A stretch of 64,000 nt of DNA from Pilaira anomala (GCA_025716855.1 JAIXMQ010000032.1:186001-250000), one strand, 5' to 3'. Shown: positions 22,896 to 35,409, counted from the stretch's first letter. The notes: generated by a model from the letters alone, not told the origin. Made by a program: numbers and translations.

Positions 22896-25800
22896 ATGGT
22901 GAATGCAAATAATTATATCGATATTTGGAAGACACGTCTTCATAACTTGACAGATTTACAAGTTCCTACGGATTACCCAAGACCTTCACCTGCTCGTACA
23001 GTAGAAGAAGTAGAGAAATTTGATCTTTCTGAAAAGACATTGATGAGTTTAGTTCAATTATCCATGTCTTCTGTACGTCCTACAGCATTCTCTGTTATCT
23101 TGGCTGCTTTCTCTGTACTTTTACAAAGATATACAGGTGATGAAGAATTCGCGATCGGTACTTCTTCTCCTACTGGTAATCCACTTGTATTAAGATTAAA
23201 TGTGGATTCTTCTTCTACACTTGAGAATGTGATTGAAATGGTGACAAAGGTAATATTATACGAAGAGATTTATTTATATATAAATACTCATCCGTAAAAA
23301 AATCATAGGTGGAAAAGGAAGCATTAAGTCAAGAAGTCCCCTTTGATCAATTACAAGAAGCTATCTATCAAGGTACTGACCCAGATAGTCGCCGTCCATT
23401 ATGTCGTGTTCGTTTCTATAATGAAATGGATACACCTTCTCAACAGCACTTATCTAATATCTCAGCCAGCTCTGACTTGAGTGTTTATATTTCTTCGGAG
23501 GAATCCAGTGCATCTTTAAGAACCTCATTCCTTCGACCAGTCACATTACGTGTTGTCTATAACCAAATCTTGTTCTCTCCAAGGCGTATCGAATACTTGT
23601 TTACACAATTGGCTACGATTATTGAAAATGGTACAAATTCACAAGCGGTAGGACAAATTCCTTTATCTGACTCAGGATTGGAAGGATCTCCTTTACCTAA
23701 CCCAACCGAAGATTTACACTGGTCTCAATGGCGTGGAGCCATTACGGATATCTTTTCAAATAATGCAAATAAGTTTCCTACCCGTACTTGTATTGTAGAG
23801 TCCATGGATAATACAACCGAAACTATTCAATATGACTATCAAACGATTCATTTTGCATCGAATACAGTAGCTCATTACTTGGTTCAAGGTGGTATTCAAA
23901 GAGAAGATGTAGTAATGATTTACGCTTATCGTGGTGTAGATCTTGTGATTGCAATTATGGGTGTTTTGAAAGCAGGTGCTACATTTAGTGTAATCGATCC
24001 AGCCTATCCTCCTGCTCGTCAAGAAATCTATCTCTCGGTTGCTAAGCCTCGTGGATTAATTGTGTTGAAGGAAGCCGGTGAGATTGCAGGATCTGTAAGA
24101 GAATATATTCAAAAGGAACAAAAGATAGTTTGTGAAATTCCCAACCTCAAGATCCAAAGAGATGGTACAGTTTTAGGCGGAAGTGTAGGCGGTAAGGATG
24201 TATTGGATGGTGTTCAACCTAAGGCAAGTCAAGAGACTGGTATTGTGATTGGACCTGATAGCATTGGTACATTGAGTTTTACAAGTGGAAGTACTGGTAT
24301 TCCTAAAGGTGTTCGAGGTAGACATTTCTCTTTGACCCATTTCTATCCTTGGATGGCCGAAACTTTTGGAATATCTCAAGATGATCGATTTACGATGCTC
24401 TCTGGTATTGCACATGATCCGATCCAACGTGATATCTTTACACCACTCTTCTTAGGATCTCAGTTACATATTCCTACCGCGGAAGATATTGGTATTCCTG
24501 GTCGATTAGCTGAATGGATGCATCAATCTAAAGTGACAGTGACACATTTAACACCAGCCATGGGTCAATTACTTTCTTCTCATGCTCAAGTTGAGATTCC
24601 TTCTCTCGTGAATGCGTTCTTTGTAGGTGATATTTTGACCAAGAGAGATGCAGCACGTATTCAAAAGTATGCACCTAATGTTGCCGTGATTAATATGTAT
24701 GGTACAACCGAAACTCAAAGATCCGTGTCACATTTTATTGTTCCTTCTCGTGCATCTCATCCAGCATTCTTGTCATCTCAAAAGGAAGTGGTGGCAGCTG
24801 GTAAAGGTATGGTGAATGTTCAATTGTTGGTAGTCAATCGTCATGATCGTACAAAGATGTGTGGTGTAGGTGAAATTGGTGAAATTTATGTACGTGCACC
24901 TGGACTTGCAGAAGGATACCTTCAATTGCCTGAAGCTACTGCAGAGAAATTTATACCCAATTGGTTTGTGCCTGCACCTTGTACAGATGATGGAAAGGAC
25001 GAGTCTTGTGTTGAAGGGGATGCCTGGAAAGAGTATTATAAGGGAAAGCGTGATAGAATGTATCGTTCTGGTGATTTAGGCCGTTATCGACCCGATGGTA
25101 ATGTTGAATGTACTGGTAGAGCAGATGATCAAGTCAAGATTCGTGGGTTCCGTATCGAGTTAGGAGAAATTGATACACATTTAAGTCAACATCCTTTGGT
25201 TAGAGAAAATGTGACACTTGTACGTCGTGATAAGAATGAAGAACAAACTCTGGTAGCTTACTTTGTTCCTAATCAAGCAGCCGCTACTGAACATGATTTT
25301 GCTAGTGCCACTGAAGGAGAAGAAGAAGAACACGATGAAAACGATTTAAGATCAAGTCATCGATTCCGTAGATTGATCAAGCATATTCGTGATTATTTGA
25401 AACAAAAGCTTCCTTCTTACGCTATTCCAGCTGTATTTGTTCCTTTGGTTCGTATGCCTTTAACACCTAATGGTAAAGTTGATAAGAATGCATTGCCTTT
25501 CCCTGATACAGCTCAATTCAACAAGAACGCACCTGCTGAAAATAATAACACGAATGAAGCCTTACCCAAGATGAGTCAAAATGAATTGTTAATTCATACT
25601 ATCTGGAAAGACTTGCTTCCTGCTTCTGATCCAGTGATTGGATTACATGAAAACTTCTTTGATATTGGTGGACATTCTTTAATTGCTACCCGACTCATCT
25701 TTGAAATTCGACAAAAGTTCCAAGTAGATGCTCCTTTAGGTCTTGTATTTGCTGAACCTACCATTGCAGGTCTTGCTCGTGAAGTTAGTAAGTTACAAAA

Positions 25801-27133
25801 CGGCGATCTTTTATTAGAGAATAATATGCAACAAGAAGAAAAGGAAGTCAAGAAGGAAGTTGTAAATTATGCAGCAGATCTTGAACCTTTGGCCAAGGAG
25901 TTCTTACAAGAGAGTTATGGTCCCTTAAATAAAAAGTCGAGTGCTGGTCGTACGTTTATCTTGACAGGTGGTACTGGATTCTTGGGTGCTTTTATTTTAG
26001 ATAAACTCTTGAGCTATAAGGATACTGAAAAGGTGATTTGTATTGTACGTGCTAAGGATAGTGCTAGTGCTTTTGAACGTGTTAAGAAGGCAGCCATTGA
26101 TCATTTGGTGTGGAATGAAGCATGGACAGATCGTGTTGAAGCCATTTGTGGTGACTTGGGTAGTGACCGACTTGGATTATCTGATGCAGATTGGGAACGT
26201 TGTGCATCTACCGCCGATTGTGTTGTACATAACGGTGCGCTTGTCCATTGGATTTATCCTTACCATCAATTACGTGCACCTAATGTGATTGGTACGCTTT
26301 GGGCTATGCGCCTTGCATCTGAAAAGCAACAAAAGTCTTTTCATTTTGTCTCTTCTACCTCTGTATTGGATACACCTGTATTTATTGAAACTGGAGCCCC
26401 TGTGTCAGAAGAAAATGATCTTGAAGGTGGTCGTACTGGACTTGAGAACGGTTATGGACAAAGTAAATGGGTTGCAGAGAAATTGATTATGGAGGCAAGA
26501 AAGAGAGGTATGCCAGCTACCATTGTTCGACCTGGTTATATTTTGGGTGATTCACGATCTGGTGTGACCAATACAGATGATTTCATTTGGAGATTGTTAA
26601 AGGGATGTATTGAATTAGGATTTATTCCTGCTATTTCTAATTCAGTCAATTGTTGTCCTGTGGATTATGTTGCTTCAGTAGTTGCAGGTGCGGCTTATCA
26701 TGATACAGAGTCTACTCAATTAGGTGTCTTACAAGTTACAAATCCTGCTGGGTTTACTTATAACAAGATGTTTGGTACTTTACTCACTTATGGTTATCAA
26801 GTCAAGCAAACCGAATATATCGACTGGAGAAACAAGTTGATGGAATATACGCTCAAGTCTCAAGATCATTCTCTATTTCCACTTCTTCATTTTGTCTTGG
26901 ATGATTTACCTACTTCTACAAAGAGTGCACAATTGGATGATAAACATACACAAAGTGTGTTAGCTCTTGATCGCGTAAAGCAGCCCTTGATGGGTGATGA
27001 TCTTCTCGGTCTTTATTTTGCTTACTTAATCAAGGTTGGATACTTGCCTGCTCCTAGTTCAAGTGGTACACGTGCATTGCCTGAGTTGAAGGCAGATGTC
27101 ACTTTATTAAAGAGAAGTGGTGCTCAACATTAA
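22896..27133 (+). CDS. LYS2: L-2-aminoadipate reductase (alpha-aminoadipate reductase)
   Basis: Large multidomain enzyme of fungal lysine biosynthesis: it adenylates alpha-aminoadipate, loads it on a phosphopantetheine arm and reduces it with NADPH to the semialdehyde. Two exons (22896-23249 and 23309-27133) give 1,392 residues, the same length as yeast Lys2. The adenylation domain has FTSGSTGIPKGVRG at about residue 440 and the YRSGDLGR and KIRGFRIELGEID motifs. The carrier domain has FDIGGHSLIATRL near residue 900, whose Ser takes the 4'-phosphopantetheine. The reductase domain has the Rossmann motif ILTGGTGFLGAF near residue 1000 and YGQSKW (YxxxK) near 1165. Activation needs a separate phosphopantetheinyl transferase (LYS5 type), not seen in this window. 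The ATG at 22896 is chosen over upstream frame extension, which only translates a TATA repeat. Confidence 0.98.
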
Positions 27134-28959
27134 ATATTATTTTAGATTTCCCCCCATCACCTTTTCATTTTTTTGTAATATAATAAAACACACATATATT
27201 TTTTTTTTTTTTGCATGAAACACTTTTTTGTTTGGTTTAGTTCTATTATGTTGAAATAAAGTTCTAAAAATGAAAGGTCAATTTTTAACAGTTACAACTA
27301 TTCTATTGTGTTCTTATTATACATATAAAAAAAAATACACCTATAAAAACTATATATTTTTAAATCTATCACAAGAGGTTCTTATAACATTTCATTAGAT
27401 ATAGTTGGGAAAGTTATTCGTATCGTTTTTGTTAAATCACAAATTATATGATAAAATAGGTTAGTACCTTTTTGAAGTCAAATCTAGCCAGTGATAAGGT
27501 TTCTTTTAAACATAGCTCAAACCTTGGCAAAAAAAAAAAAAAAAGATGAATATCAAGTTGATTATCTTTTTTAGGCACAGTAATTTCGGAGGGACGATCA
27601 GCAAATATTTATCTGACATAGCGAATGTCCCTGGAGGGAATACATGATTACACGATCAATTCAGATATCAGGTCAGAGCGCTTTCCTTTTTGAGACTTAA
27701 TAATGAACAGTTTTTTTTTTCTTTGTTGATTAAAGTTTTATAACCTGTCAAGTAGCAGTAATTGAACTACTTATATTTGTGTTGTGTCTGGTACACATGC
27801 CCCTATCTTTTTTCTAGATTTTCGGGGAAATAAACTATATGTTTTCCCAAGTTCCCATGGTATCAAAAAAAAAAAAAAGATTCAGCTTGGACAGTTTGAA
27901 ATTTATTTTTGTCTCAGTAACACGTACCCTGTATGTTGACTTGAAACGTCTTGGAAAATTCACCGAGAGGAACTAGACCTTTGTATTTCGACGCCTTATC
28001 TTTTTAAAAGAATGAAAGTTTTTTTTGAGCTCCATTTTAATTATAAAGTTTCTTGCTGCTTTCTCATTATCAGCTGTTAATTGAGACATTTTTTTTAGTG
28101 TATAGGAAAAAGAAACACCACTAAAAGATAAGTGAATGGGGTTCATATTAAGCAAGGAGTTTATTTGGATGTTAAAGAAGAGCTTGTAATTGATACTGTC
28201 TTGGTAATAAAAATGTCTCTTGCTTTTGTATAATCATTAATCAATGGATTTTCCTTTTTAAAGTTTTAATTATACACATGCTTCATTGATTTTTGAGTGG
28301 AGGACGGAGAGGTAAAAACGCATATGTATCCTAAAAAGATAGAATACTATTAAAAAAAAAAAAATAAGGATATAATTATTGGTTCTTTTCGCCCCTCGAG
28401 AAAAAAAAAAAGTTACTTAAAAGTGATGTATCGAATAAAAAGGGGTAGGGGAAATATTTATTCTATATAGGTTATTCAAAAACTTGATCTCTCTCTGTCT
28501 TCGAATAGCACATGGGACTAACGATGGCCTGTTATATACATGATTTTTTATAATTTTTTTTTTTTTTTTTAATCCTGGAATAGAAAAAAAGAACCAAACT
28601 ATTAAAACTCTTTTGCAGATATAAATAGCAGAGTAATGTAGGATGAATAAGATGAAAATAGGTAGTACATGTCATACAGAACAGCCAAAGGGTGTTATGA
28701 CACAGATTAATGCGGATAAAATCCTTCGGTATGTCTCAAGTTGCCCTGGACCAACACACGTTTTTTATTTTTGCTTGCATTTTTGGGTTGTGTTTCACTC
28801 GTGAAAAAAAAAGCAAAACAAAATACATTAGAAAAAAAGGCCGATCCCTTATGATATAAAAATATGGTGCCATTTAATTTAATTTTTTTTTTTTTTTTTT
28901 TACTTTTTTCTTTCTTCTTTCTAATTTATAAACTAAAATAAAATTTATCTCTGTCAAAT
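27134..28959. other. Gene-poor intergenic region
   Basis: About 1.8 kb between LYS2 and the zinc-finger gene. No conserved coding sequence or tRNA-like structure was recognised on either strand. The right-hand part should be the promoter of the zinc-finger gene and holds three AGGGG-type elements (28392-28451). Confidence 0.55.
28392..28451. promoter_or_regulatory. Cluster of three AGGGG/CCCCT (STRE-like) elements
   Basis: CCCCT occurs at 28392-28396 and AGGGG at 28441-28445 and 28447-28451, about 510-570 bases upstream of the C2H2 factor. In yeasts AGGGG is the stress response element bound by Msn2/4-type and related zinc-finger proteins. Function here is inference from the motif only. Confidence 0.35.
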
Positions 28960-30089
28960 ATGCCAAGCAAAAGAAGAACAAGCGGACAAAGAGCCACGCC
29001 GAAACTCTTTCGGTGTACTGGTTACGGAAACTGTGAAATGGTTTTCACACGAAGTGAACATTTAGCAAGACATGAAAGAAAGCATACGGGAGAAGTAAGT
29101 CCTTTTTTCTGGATTGATTTATTAACACAGAAAATAATTAACTTGTCAATTTATTTTAAAATAAAATAGAAACCATATAAGTGTGTTGTTCCTGGCTGCA
29201 GTCGAATGTTTAGTAGATTTGATAACATGATGCAACACACTCAAACTCACGAAAAACATAAAAAGAATGCGCATTCAGAGAAGTCCAAAAGTCATGCGCA
29301 CGGTCATCGCGCTAGTGCATCTATCGAGACTCCGGTTAAAACTGAGCACATGTCTTGGAAAGATCAACCTAAATTTGAACCCTCGTCCATGATGAGTAGT
29401 CGTACTTTACCTTTACCTACCCGAAGAGCTTCTTTCTCTACCTACAATAATATGCCTTACCCTCCTCCTCCTCCTCCCCCTCCTTCATCCTCATCAAATA
29501 ATTACAGATTAGCTCAAGTTGTACATCCTTATTATCAAGATCCTTCCATTCAGGCCTATAATATACCTCGTAATCGATCTTCATGGCCTGTCAAACGAGA
29601 ACCGTACCAAAGCACTTACTACCCTCCCCTTCAACCAAATTTTGGAAACGATTACTATCGTCGTAGATCATCTAGCTCAACCGCGTCTTCTGATTCAACT
29701 GTGAGCGCACCTTATGAACTTGCAAAAAGAAGAATATCGATTGATGATCTTCGGTTACCGATTGAAAGCTTGAAGAATATTCAATTGGATGAAGATAAAA
29801 ACCATCTATCAGCATACACTAAAATCGGTCGAGATTCGATTGCTATTACTCATGACGAGTACGAAGCATTAGAAGGATTTGGAAAGTTTCATTCAAGTTC
29901 AATTGTTGCGAATGAATCATCTACAGGTAAAAAAAAATAGGTATTATTACATGACGGTTTTTTCTAACTTTTAAAATAGAGTTATCGCCTTCACCTGTAT
30001 TACATAGTGCGAGCCCTACTATTGCTGCTCAAGTTTGCGCTATGAGACAAAGAGTGATGACTGTAAACGAGTCTTTTCAAAGGAAATAA
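28960..30089 (+). CDS. C2H2 zinc-finger transcription factor, Usv1/Rgm1/Msn2-like
   Basis: Three exons are read (28960-29094, 29170-29926 and 29980-30089), giving 333 residues. Two adjacent fingers sit at the N terminus: [19 protein letters not shown] with [12 protein letters not shown], then [19 protein letters not shown]. The RSEHLARH and [10 protein letters not shown] recognition helices are those of fungal stress and carbon-response factors that bind AGGGG. The first finger has five residues between its two Cys (C-x5-C) rather than two to four, which is odd but the rest is canonical. The first intron splits the TGEKP linker. The remainder is Ser/Pro rich with a polyproline run (about nine Pro) and no second known domain. 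A third exon ending SFQRK is used because the donor after ESSTG is good and the exon continues in phase; reading through would give a Lys-rich stop. Confidence 0.85.
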
Positions 30090-30401
30090 TTTTCACTTTG
30101 TGTATATATTATAAATATTTTTTTTATCTCTAGCTTAATAAGCTTCCATTGTATATTTAATCCTTTTTCTTTTTTTTTTCATATAATAAAATAAAATTTA
30201 AGTTCTTTGACATGTGCTACCAAAGGCTAAAATAAAGTTAGATGAATGGACTTTTAAATACTTGCATTGAACGAATGCCCATCCTAAATATTAGATCTTT
30301 CAATTGCAGAGAATATTTTTTTTTAATTTTTTTTTTTCAAGCGTGGGGGGTTTGAGCGTGTATTACTTTTATTTCTTTTTTTTTTGAAAAGTTTTCGCAA
30401 G

Positions 30402-30692
30402 ATGGACGATACGAATGTCAAGTTAACAGTCGATCTCGGTTATAAAGTACTTCAACACTTTAATAAATTATCTCATAAGGTAGCACTGACGATTGATATT
30501 GGACCTAACGTCATGTTAGCCATAAAGTATATCACGGGTGCCTTGATAGTCTGTAAGTCTATTGACGTAAGTATTTGGTATAAATGTATATTTAGCCCAA
30601 AATCAAAAATACTGACGTCAATTCAATTTGTTTAGACCTTATCGAATCTGATATCGCATAAAGGACATGATAATAGACTAAAGAAAAATTAG
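30402..30692 (+). CDS. Small protein, unknown
   Basis: Two exons (30402-30566 and 30636-30692) give about 73 residues. The sequence starts MDDTNVKLTVDLGYKVLQHF, has one weakly hydrophobic stretch (NVMLAIKYITGALIVCKSID) and ends in a basic tail (HDNRLKKN). The GTAAGT donor and TTTAG acceptor join in phase, and the protein-like composition across the junction supports a real gene. No family is recognised. It is 130 bases upstream of the Mpv17-like gene, on the same strand. Confidence 0.5.
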
Positions 30693-30740
30693 TATAACAT
30701 CCGAAACAAATACCCCCAGACCTATTTTTGGGGGAAGTCT

Positions 30741-30750
30741 TATATAAAAG
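30741..30750 (+). promoter_or_regulatory. TATA box of the Mpv17-like gene
   Basis: TATATAAAAG lies 83 bases before the ATG at 30824, a suitable place for a TATA element, and follows immediately the end of the small upstream gene. Confidence 0.45.
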
Positions 30751-30823
30751 CAGACGGGGTTTTCTTTTTTTTTCTTTTTCTTCTTTTTAACAAATATTTT
30801 TTTTTTTTTCTATTTCAAAAAAT

Positions 30824-31549
30824 ATGAACGGCTTAAGAACGTTTAAAGCATTTTATAATACATCTTATAATAAACGACCTATTTTAACACTCTGTGTGGC
30901 CAATGGCTTCCTTGGAGCTATCAGTGATGGATTAGCACAAGGTATTTCACATTATAATGCATCCGCCAAAAAGATCGATAATGCAGTTTTACCCGATAAA
31001 ATCAAGCGTCATCAAAGTATGTGGGATCTAACATCAGGTTGGGATTATAAAAGAACAGCACGATTTGCAGCATACAACTTTTGTGTGGCACCTTTAGGAG
31101 GAAAATGGTATATGTTTTTAGATAAATTTTTCCCAATGCCTGTAGTGACTGGCGTGGTATCTAAGGCAGTACAAAGTCAAATCACAAAGAAGGCTAATGG
31201 TATGGCAGTGAAACGTATGTTGACGGATCAGTTGTTGTTTGCACCTGCTGGTTTAGTCTTATTCTTTACAACCATGGGTATAGCAGAAGGAGGATGGGAA
31301 AATGTGAAGGAAAAGTTTCGAGATGCTTACATACCTGCTTTGATTGCTAATTATAAAGTTTGGCCGGCCGTTCAGTTTATCAACTTCAAGTTTATGCCAC
31401 TTCAGTACAGATTACCGTTTGTTAGTAGCTTGGGTATTATTTGGAACGCTTATTTGAGTTGGTTGAATAATGCTTCGAAACAGGAAGAAAAGGTATTAGA
31501 AGTATTAGAAAAGGAAGATACTAAAATGGAAGCTATGCAGATTACTTAA
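30824..31549 (+). CDS. Mpv17/PMP22 family membrane protein (Sym1-like)
   Basis: Inner mitochondrial or peroxisomal membrane protein of the Mpv17/Sym1 family, linked to metabolite or ion passage and stress survival. A single exon encodes 241 residues. The N terminus (FYNTSYNKRPILTLCVANGF) and the signature near the C terminus, NYKVWPAVQFINFKFMPLQY followed by RLPFVSSLGIIWNAYLSW, are typical of the family, as are the middle segments RFAAYNFCVAPLGGKWYMFL and QLLFAPAGLVLFF. Compared with yeast Sym1 there is an extra hydrophilic insert near residues 45-65 and a Glu/Lys-rich tail. It has no intron, unlike most neighbours. Confidence 0.92.
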   Translation: MNGLRTFKAFYNTSYNKRPILTLCVANGFLGAISDGLAQGISHYNASAKKIDNAVLPDKIKRHQSMWDLTSGWDYKRTARFAAYNFCVAPLGGKWYMFLDKFFPMPVVTGVVSKAVQSQITKKANGMAVKRMLTDQLLFAPAGLVLFFTTMGIAEGGWENVKEKFRDAYIPALIANYKVWPAVQFINFKFMPLQYRLPFVSSLGIIWNAYLSWLNNASKQEEKVLEVLEKEDTKMEAMQIT

Positions 31550-31588
31550 TTTAGAGGAAGTCTCTCTTTATTATATACCTTGAAATGA

Positions 31589-31621
<33 letters not shown>

Positions 31622-33336
31622 ATATAATAACAAAATGTATATACTTATATATAATATTGAAATTTTTTCCCCTTTCCTTAAACACAAATTTAAATTGTAT
31701 GATTCATTAAATAAATTCAAGTAGAGTTATTATTATGTCAATATTACAGCATATTATGTAAGAAAAAAGGGATCTATAATACTTTCGTTGGGAACTTCAG
31801 GGTCTGTACCATTTCGTATTAATGACTCCATGACAAGTAGACAATGTATTTTCAAAGGAATCATCATAACCATATCGTCCGTTAAAATGTTCTTTTCGTT
31901 CAAATATTATCTTAACGACCTCTACTTTGATGATTAATTGGGTTTATAAGTTTGCATAAAAAATTTAATCTTCCTCATACCCAAATGTTGTTACCATTAT
32001 TTATTATGTATAAGCCACATTCGATTGAAGGTTCACGTATCAGTTCTCGCAGGTAACTTAAATATATAAAAAAAGATCTCATGTGAGAGTATTTTTTTTT
32101 CATATGGAGTAAAAAGTTGTACCTTGGACCTTCTACAGGCTTTTGTATATCTTATTAACTATTATTCTAAAAATATTTTCAATAGGTGACACAAACATTA
32201 TAATAATGAAGAGAGTGAGAGCTTATATTGAAGTTTATTTATTTTGTTATTTCTCTAACATCTGTCTTATCCATCATTGTATTCCAAGTTAAAATGACGC
32301 ATTATTTTTAATACTTCTTCTTCAAGGGCCGGGATATACATATCAAGGCAAATAAAAACTCAACAACTGTCAAATGATCAAAAATCTCAAAATATAGTCA
32401 GAATAAGAGACAAGTTCATCACGGTCTAATAGACTCTGTAATTCTAAAACCCACAGATTTTGAGTTGTCACTCAAAATTTCTATAACAGGGAAATAAATG
32501 TACAAATACGGGTTTGAAATTCATCGTAAGTAAATATATAGAGCACAATGGCGAATTTTTTTAATGTTATTTCGGTTTCCGAGTTTTCCAAAAAAAAAAA
32601 AAAAAACTTTGGATCAACATAAGAGTGCGTGTCTTGCATATCCACAAGTGTCTTCAAAAAGACACAGGGGGTGGTGCTGATCTACCACGCACATAATGTA
32701 TAATAATTCAGGCTTTTATATCTTGTGCTTGTTACGCACATCAATATGTTTTGTTCAAACTCATTTAATGGTCTTCCAATGTATTTTTTTCAAGCTATGA
32801 AAACATGTGCTTGAAAATATATAAGACTAATGTCTCATTTCTGCCCTTTGCCTCATTTAATTCCCTTCTTCTTTTTGTCAAAACATATTCTCCTTTTATG
32901 ATAGAATTATACTTTTTTTGTCGACTTTTCCCCTATCTTTAAGCGATTTCACAGATATACAGTGAATATAAAAACCAAGAAAAATACAGGAGAGCTAAGG
33001 AGAACCAGGAGGGTGAGATCAACGAGATTTGTATGCGCTAAGTTTGACTATCAAAAAGACATTAATGTATAATTCAAGCTGTAAAAAAAAAAAACTAATT
33101 CTATAATTTACACAATAAGCACATAAAAAAGAAATTGCCAAGGTAGATCCTTATTTTAAATGATCTAAACTGGTGTCATACATATAATACATGATAGGAG
33201 ACAAAAAAAAAAACTATCATCATCTTCTCCTTTAATTTTTTTTTGTTTCTGTTTTATATTTAAAGACGATAGAAAATAGCATTCATCTGCTTTTTCTCCT
33301 CAATTACTTCAATAGTCTTTAAAATATTATATCAAG
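31550..33336. other. Gene-poor intergenic region
   Basis: About 1.8 kb. It contains a CA microsatellite (near 31593-31621), an A run near 32590 and a small perfect hairpin (GTGTCTT, short loop, AAGACAC) near 32649-32666. No gene was recognised on either strand. The right part would be the promoter of the Gly-rich secreted protein gene. Confidence 0.55.
31593..31621. repeat. CA dinucleotide microsatellite
   Basis: About fourteen CA units in the 3' flank of the Mpv17-like gene. Confidence 0.9.
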
Positions 33337-33897
33337 ATGCGTACTACTTTTGTGACATTGGCTATTGCTAGTTTATTATTTATCAATTCTACAGATGCTC
33401 GTGTACTGAATAAAAGACAAGCAACACCACCGCCATCTAATCCAATTGGAAATCCTATAAATACAGTAACTGGTAGTATTACCGGTCTTACAGCTTCTGG
33501 TACTGGTGCTGCTACTGGAGGTCCTGTTGCCGCACTTGCTGGTATATCTGGTACACTTACTGGTGCAAGCGGTGCTGCTACTGGTTTAACGGGTTCTGCT
33601 GGTGGTTTAACGAGTGTATTGGGCGGTGGTGGTGGCGGTGGCGGTGGTGGTGGTAAAGCCCAAGAAGCAAAAAGAAGAAGAAAAAGAGGTTTAGCCCCTG
33701 TACGCAAATTAGTCGCTCGTAATGGACCTGTTGGTGGACCAAGTAGTGGTAAAGTTAACGGACAAGCTCAACCTGCAGGTCAAACGCCTGCTGGAGGTAA
33801 ATCTGCTGCTGCTTCAAGTGGAGGTGCAGGAGCTGGCGTTCCTGTTGTTGGAGGCCTTCTTGGCGGCCTTCCCCTTGTTGGAGGTCTTCTTGGTTGA
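33337..33897 (+). CDS. Small secreted Gly/Ala-rich protein with Kex2-like sites
   Basis: Single exon, 186 residues, unknown function. Residues 1-20 (MRTTFVTLAIASLLFINSTD) form a signal peptide with cleavage expected around STDA-R. A dibasic KR follows (LNKRQ) and a strongly basic stretch KRRRKR lies near residue 115, both suited to Kex2-type processing. Between them are Gly/Ala/Thr-rich repeats (TGSITGLTASGTG, GISGTLTGASGAATG) and a run of eleven Gly. The C terminus is Gly-rich and hydrophobic: VPVVGGLLGGLPLVGGLLG. The end resembles that of the secreted protein at 37,769. Polymorphic Gly codons (GGTGGC) suggest repeat slippage. It could be a cell-wall or hydrophobic surface protein; that is inference. 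Confidence 0.75.
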   Translation: MRTTFVTLAIASLLFINSTDARVLNKRQATPPPSNPIGNPINTVTGSITGLTASGTGAATGGPVAALAGISGTLTGASGAATGLTGSAGGLTSVLGGGGGGGGGGGKAQEAKRRRKRGLAPVRKLVARNGPVGGPSSGKVNGQAQPAGQTPAGGKSAAASSGGAGAGVPVVGGLLGGLPLVGGLLG

Positions 33898-33994
33898 ACT
33901 TCTTAGAAAGTAAACTGGGTGTCCGTATTGGGAGTGTTTTCCCAAAGAGATTAATTATAAACTATATTAAATAAATTAATTTTAAAGAGATCAA

Positions 33995-33997
<3 letters not shown>

Positions 33998-34047
<50 letters not shown>
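33998..34047 (+). repeat. Run of 50 A downstream of the Gly-rich gene
   Basis: An uninterrupted A50 run begins 100 bases after the stop codon of the intronless secreted protein gene, and AATAAA sits at 33970-33975, 22 bases before it. The genome has many A runs, but this is the longest in the window. It may be ordinary homopolymer or a genomic poly(A) tail. Confidence 0.85.
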
Positions 34048-34049
<2 letters not shown>

Positions 34050-35409
34050 TGATTTTTTTTTTCATTTATCAAACGAAGTACAAATTAAAAGCCAATTCCT
34101 TTTGTTAATTAAATATACTTCATGGATTTAGAAGAATTAGGTTTAACTAATTTCTTTGAAAGATAATGCTCACTTAAAGAAAGTCAAGCTATGCACTTTT
34201 TAGTATTTTTATGTGTCAAAAAAGAAAAAATATATATAAATTGTCGTATCTACTAACAAAGTACAAAAAAATTAGATAATACAAAATAAAGCTTAAAATA
34301 ATACTGAAATAATGAGTGAGCTCCGTACAATACACGTTCTTTTTAGTATTATTAGTTAGAAACTAACTTTTTATCATATTAAACTACTACCAATTAAAAT
34401 CGCTGACAAAAATATGATAGATATTCTTCCTAAAATATCTAAATTCCTTCAAGCCATGCATTTTGTCTGGACACGAAAGTGCTTTTTAGTTATGTAGAAA
34501 TTATAATACAGAAATATTACGTTAATGAGTGCATGCAGGTTCACTTATTGTCTGTGGTAGCCACTAACGGATATTTACAGCAGATTTTGTTATGTATAGC
34601 TTTTCCTAGATTATATTGACTTTCTTATCAGCATCATGTCTATTCTAGTTAAGTAGCCCCACCGTATTCTACCAATGATTAATGTTCAAAGTTTTTGTTT
34701 TCGTCTATTATTTTACAATGCAAAATATTTTTTTAAATGTATCATGTATAAGGAAAGCTGGAAGAATAAACGCTCCGGAACCAAAATCGTACTTTTGGTA
34801 TCCTTCTTTATTTTATAAATTAGACTATATTCAATGTCTCGCTATGTTTGCAACCTTAGACATAATTTCTGGTAGAAATATGCAATCAGTCTTTAAACAA
34901 AAATCTATAAAACAAATAGCCAATAAAACATATATAAAAAAGTTTCTTTTTATTTACTTATTTCTTTTATATATATATATATATATATTATTCCTTCTTT
35001 AAAATATACATGTGTACATTTGCTTTTTAACCGCTGCCATTACAAGCTTGGTGTTATAAAAGGAACGGATATTCGGACCGGTGTAATAAGTGAAGTTCCG
35101 ATCACTAGTCAATATAAGAGGATTGTCTATTACAGGCAATTTACTTTCCCCTCTCGTCAAGAAAGTATTGTAGCCCAAAGTGCTGTTATTTTAAAACGAG
35201 ATGCAAATGAAACTTTAAAGATTTTTCCAAGAGAAGAAGAAAAAGAGGGAAACGAAGAGAAGGGGGAAGGTAAAGAGGAAATAAAAAGAAGGGGTGAAGA
35301 TAATAAAAGTGAGGGAGGAAATGATAAAGCTAGAGAAGGGAGCGATAAAGGAAAAATAACCAGGAAGAAGATGATGATTAAGAGAAAGAAGACAAATAGA
35401 AGCAAGAAG

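Noticed and set aside
27560..27690. Possible small RNA gene
   Set aside because: Looked for tRNA A/B boxes and C/D-box pairs in the LYS2 downstream region; nothing with correct spacing could be shown by eye.
32649..32666. Perfect hairpin GTGTCTT / AAGACAC
   Set aside because: Short, not next to a gene end and without U tract of functional meaning in a eukaryote; likely chance.
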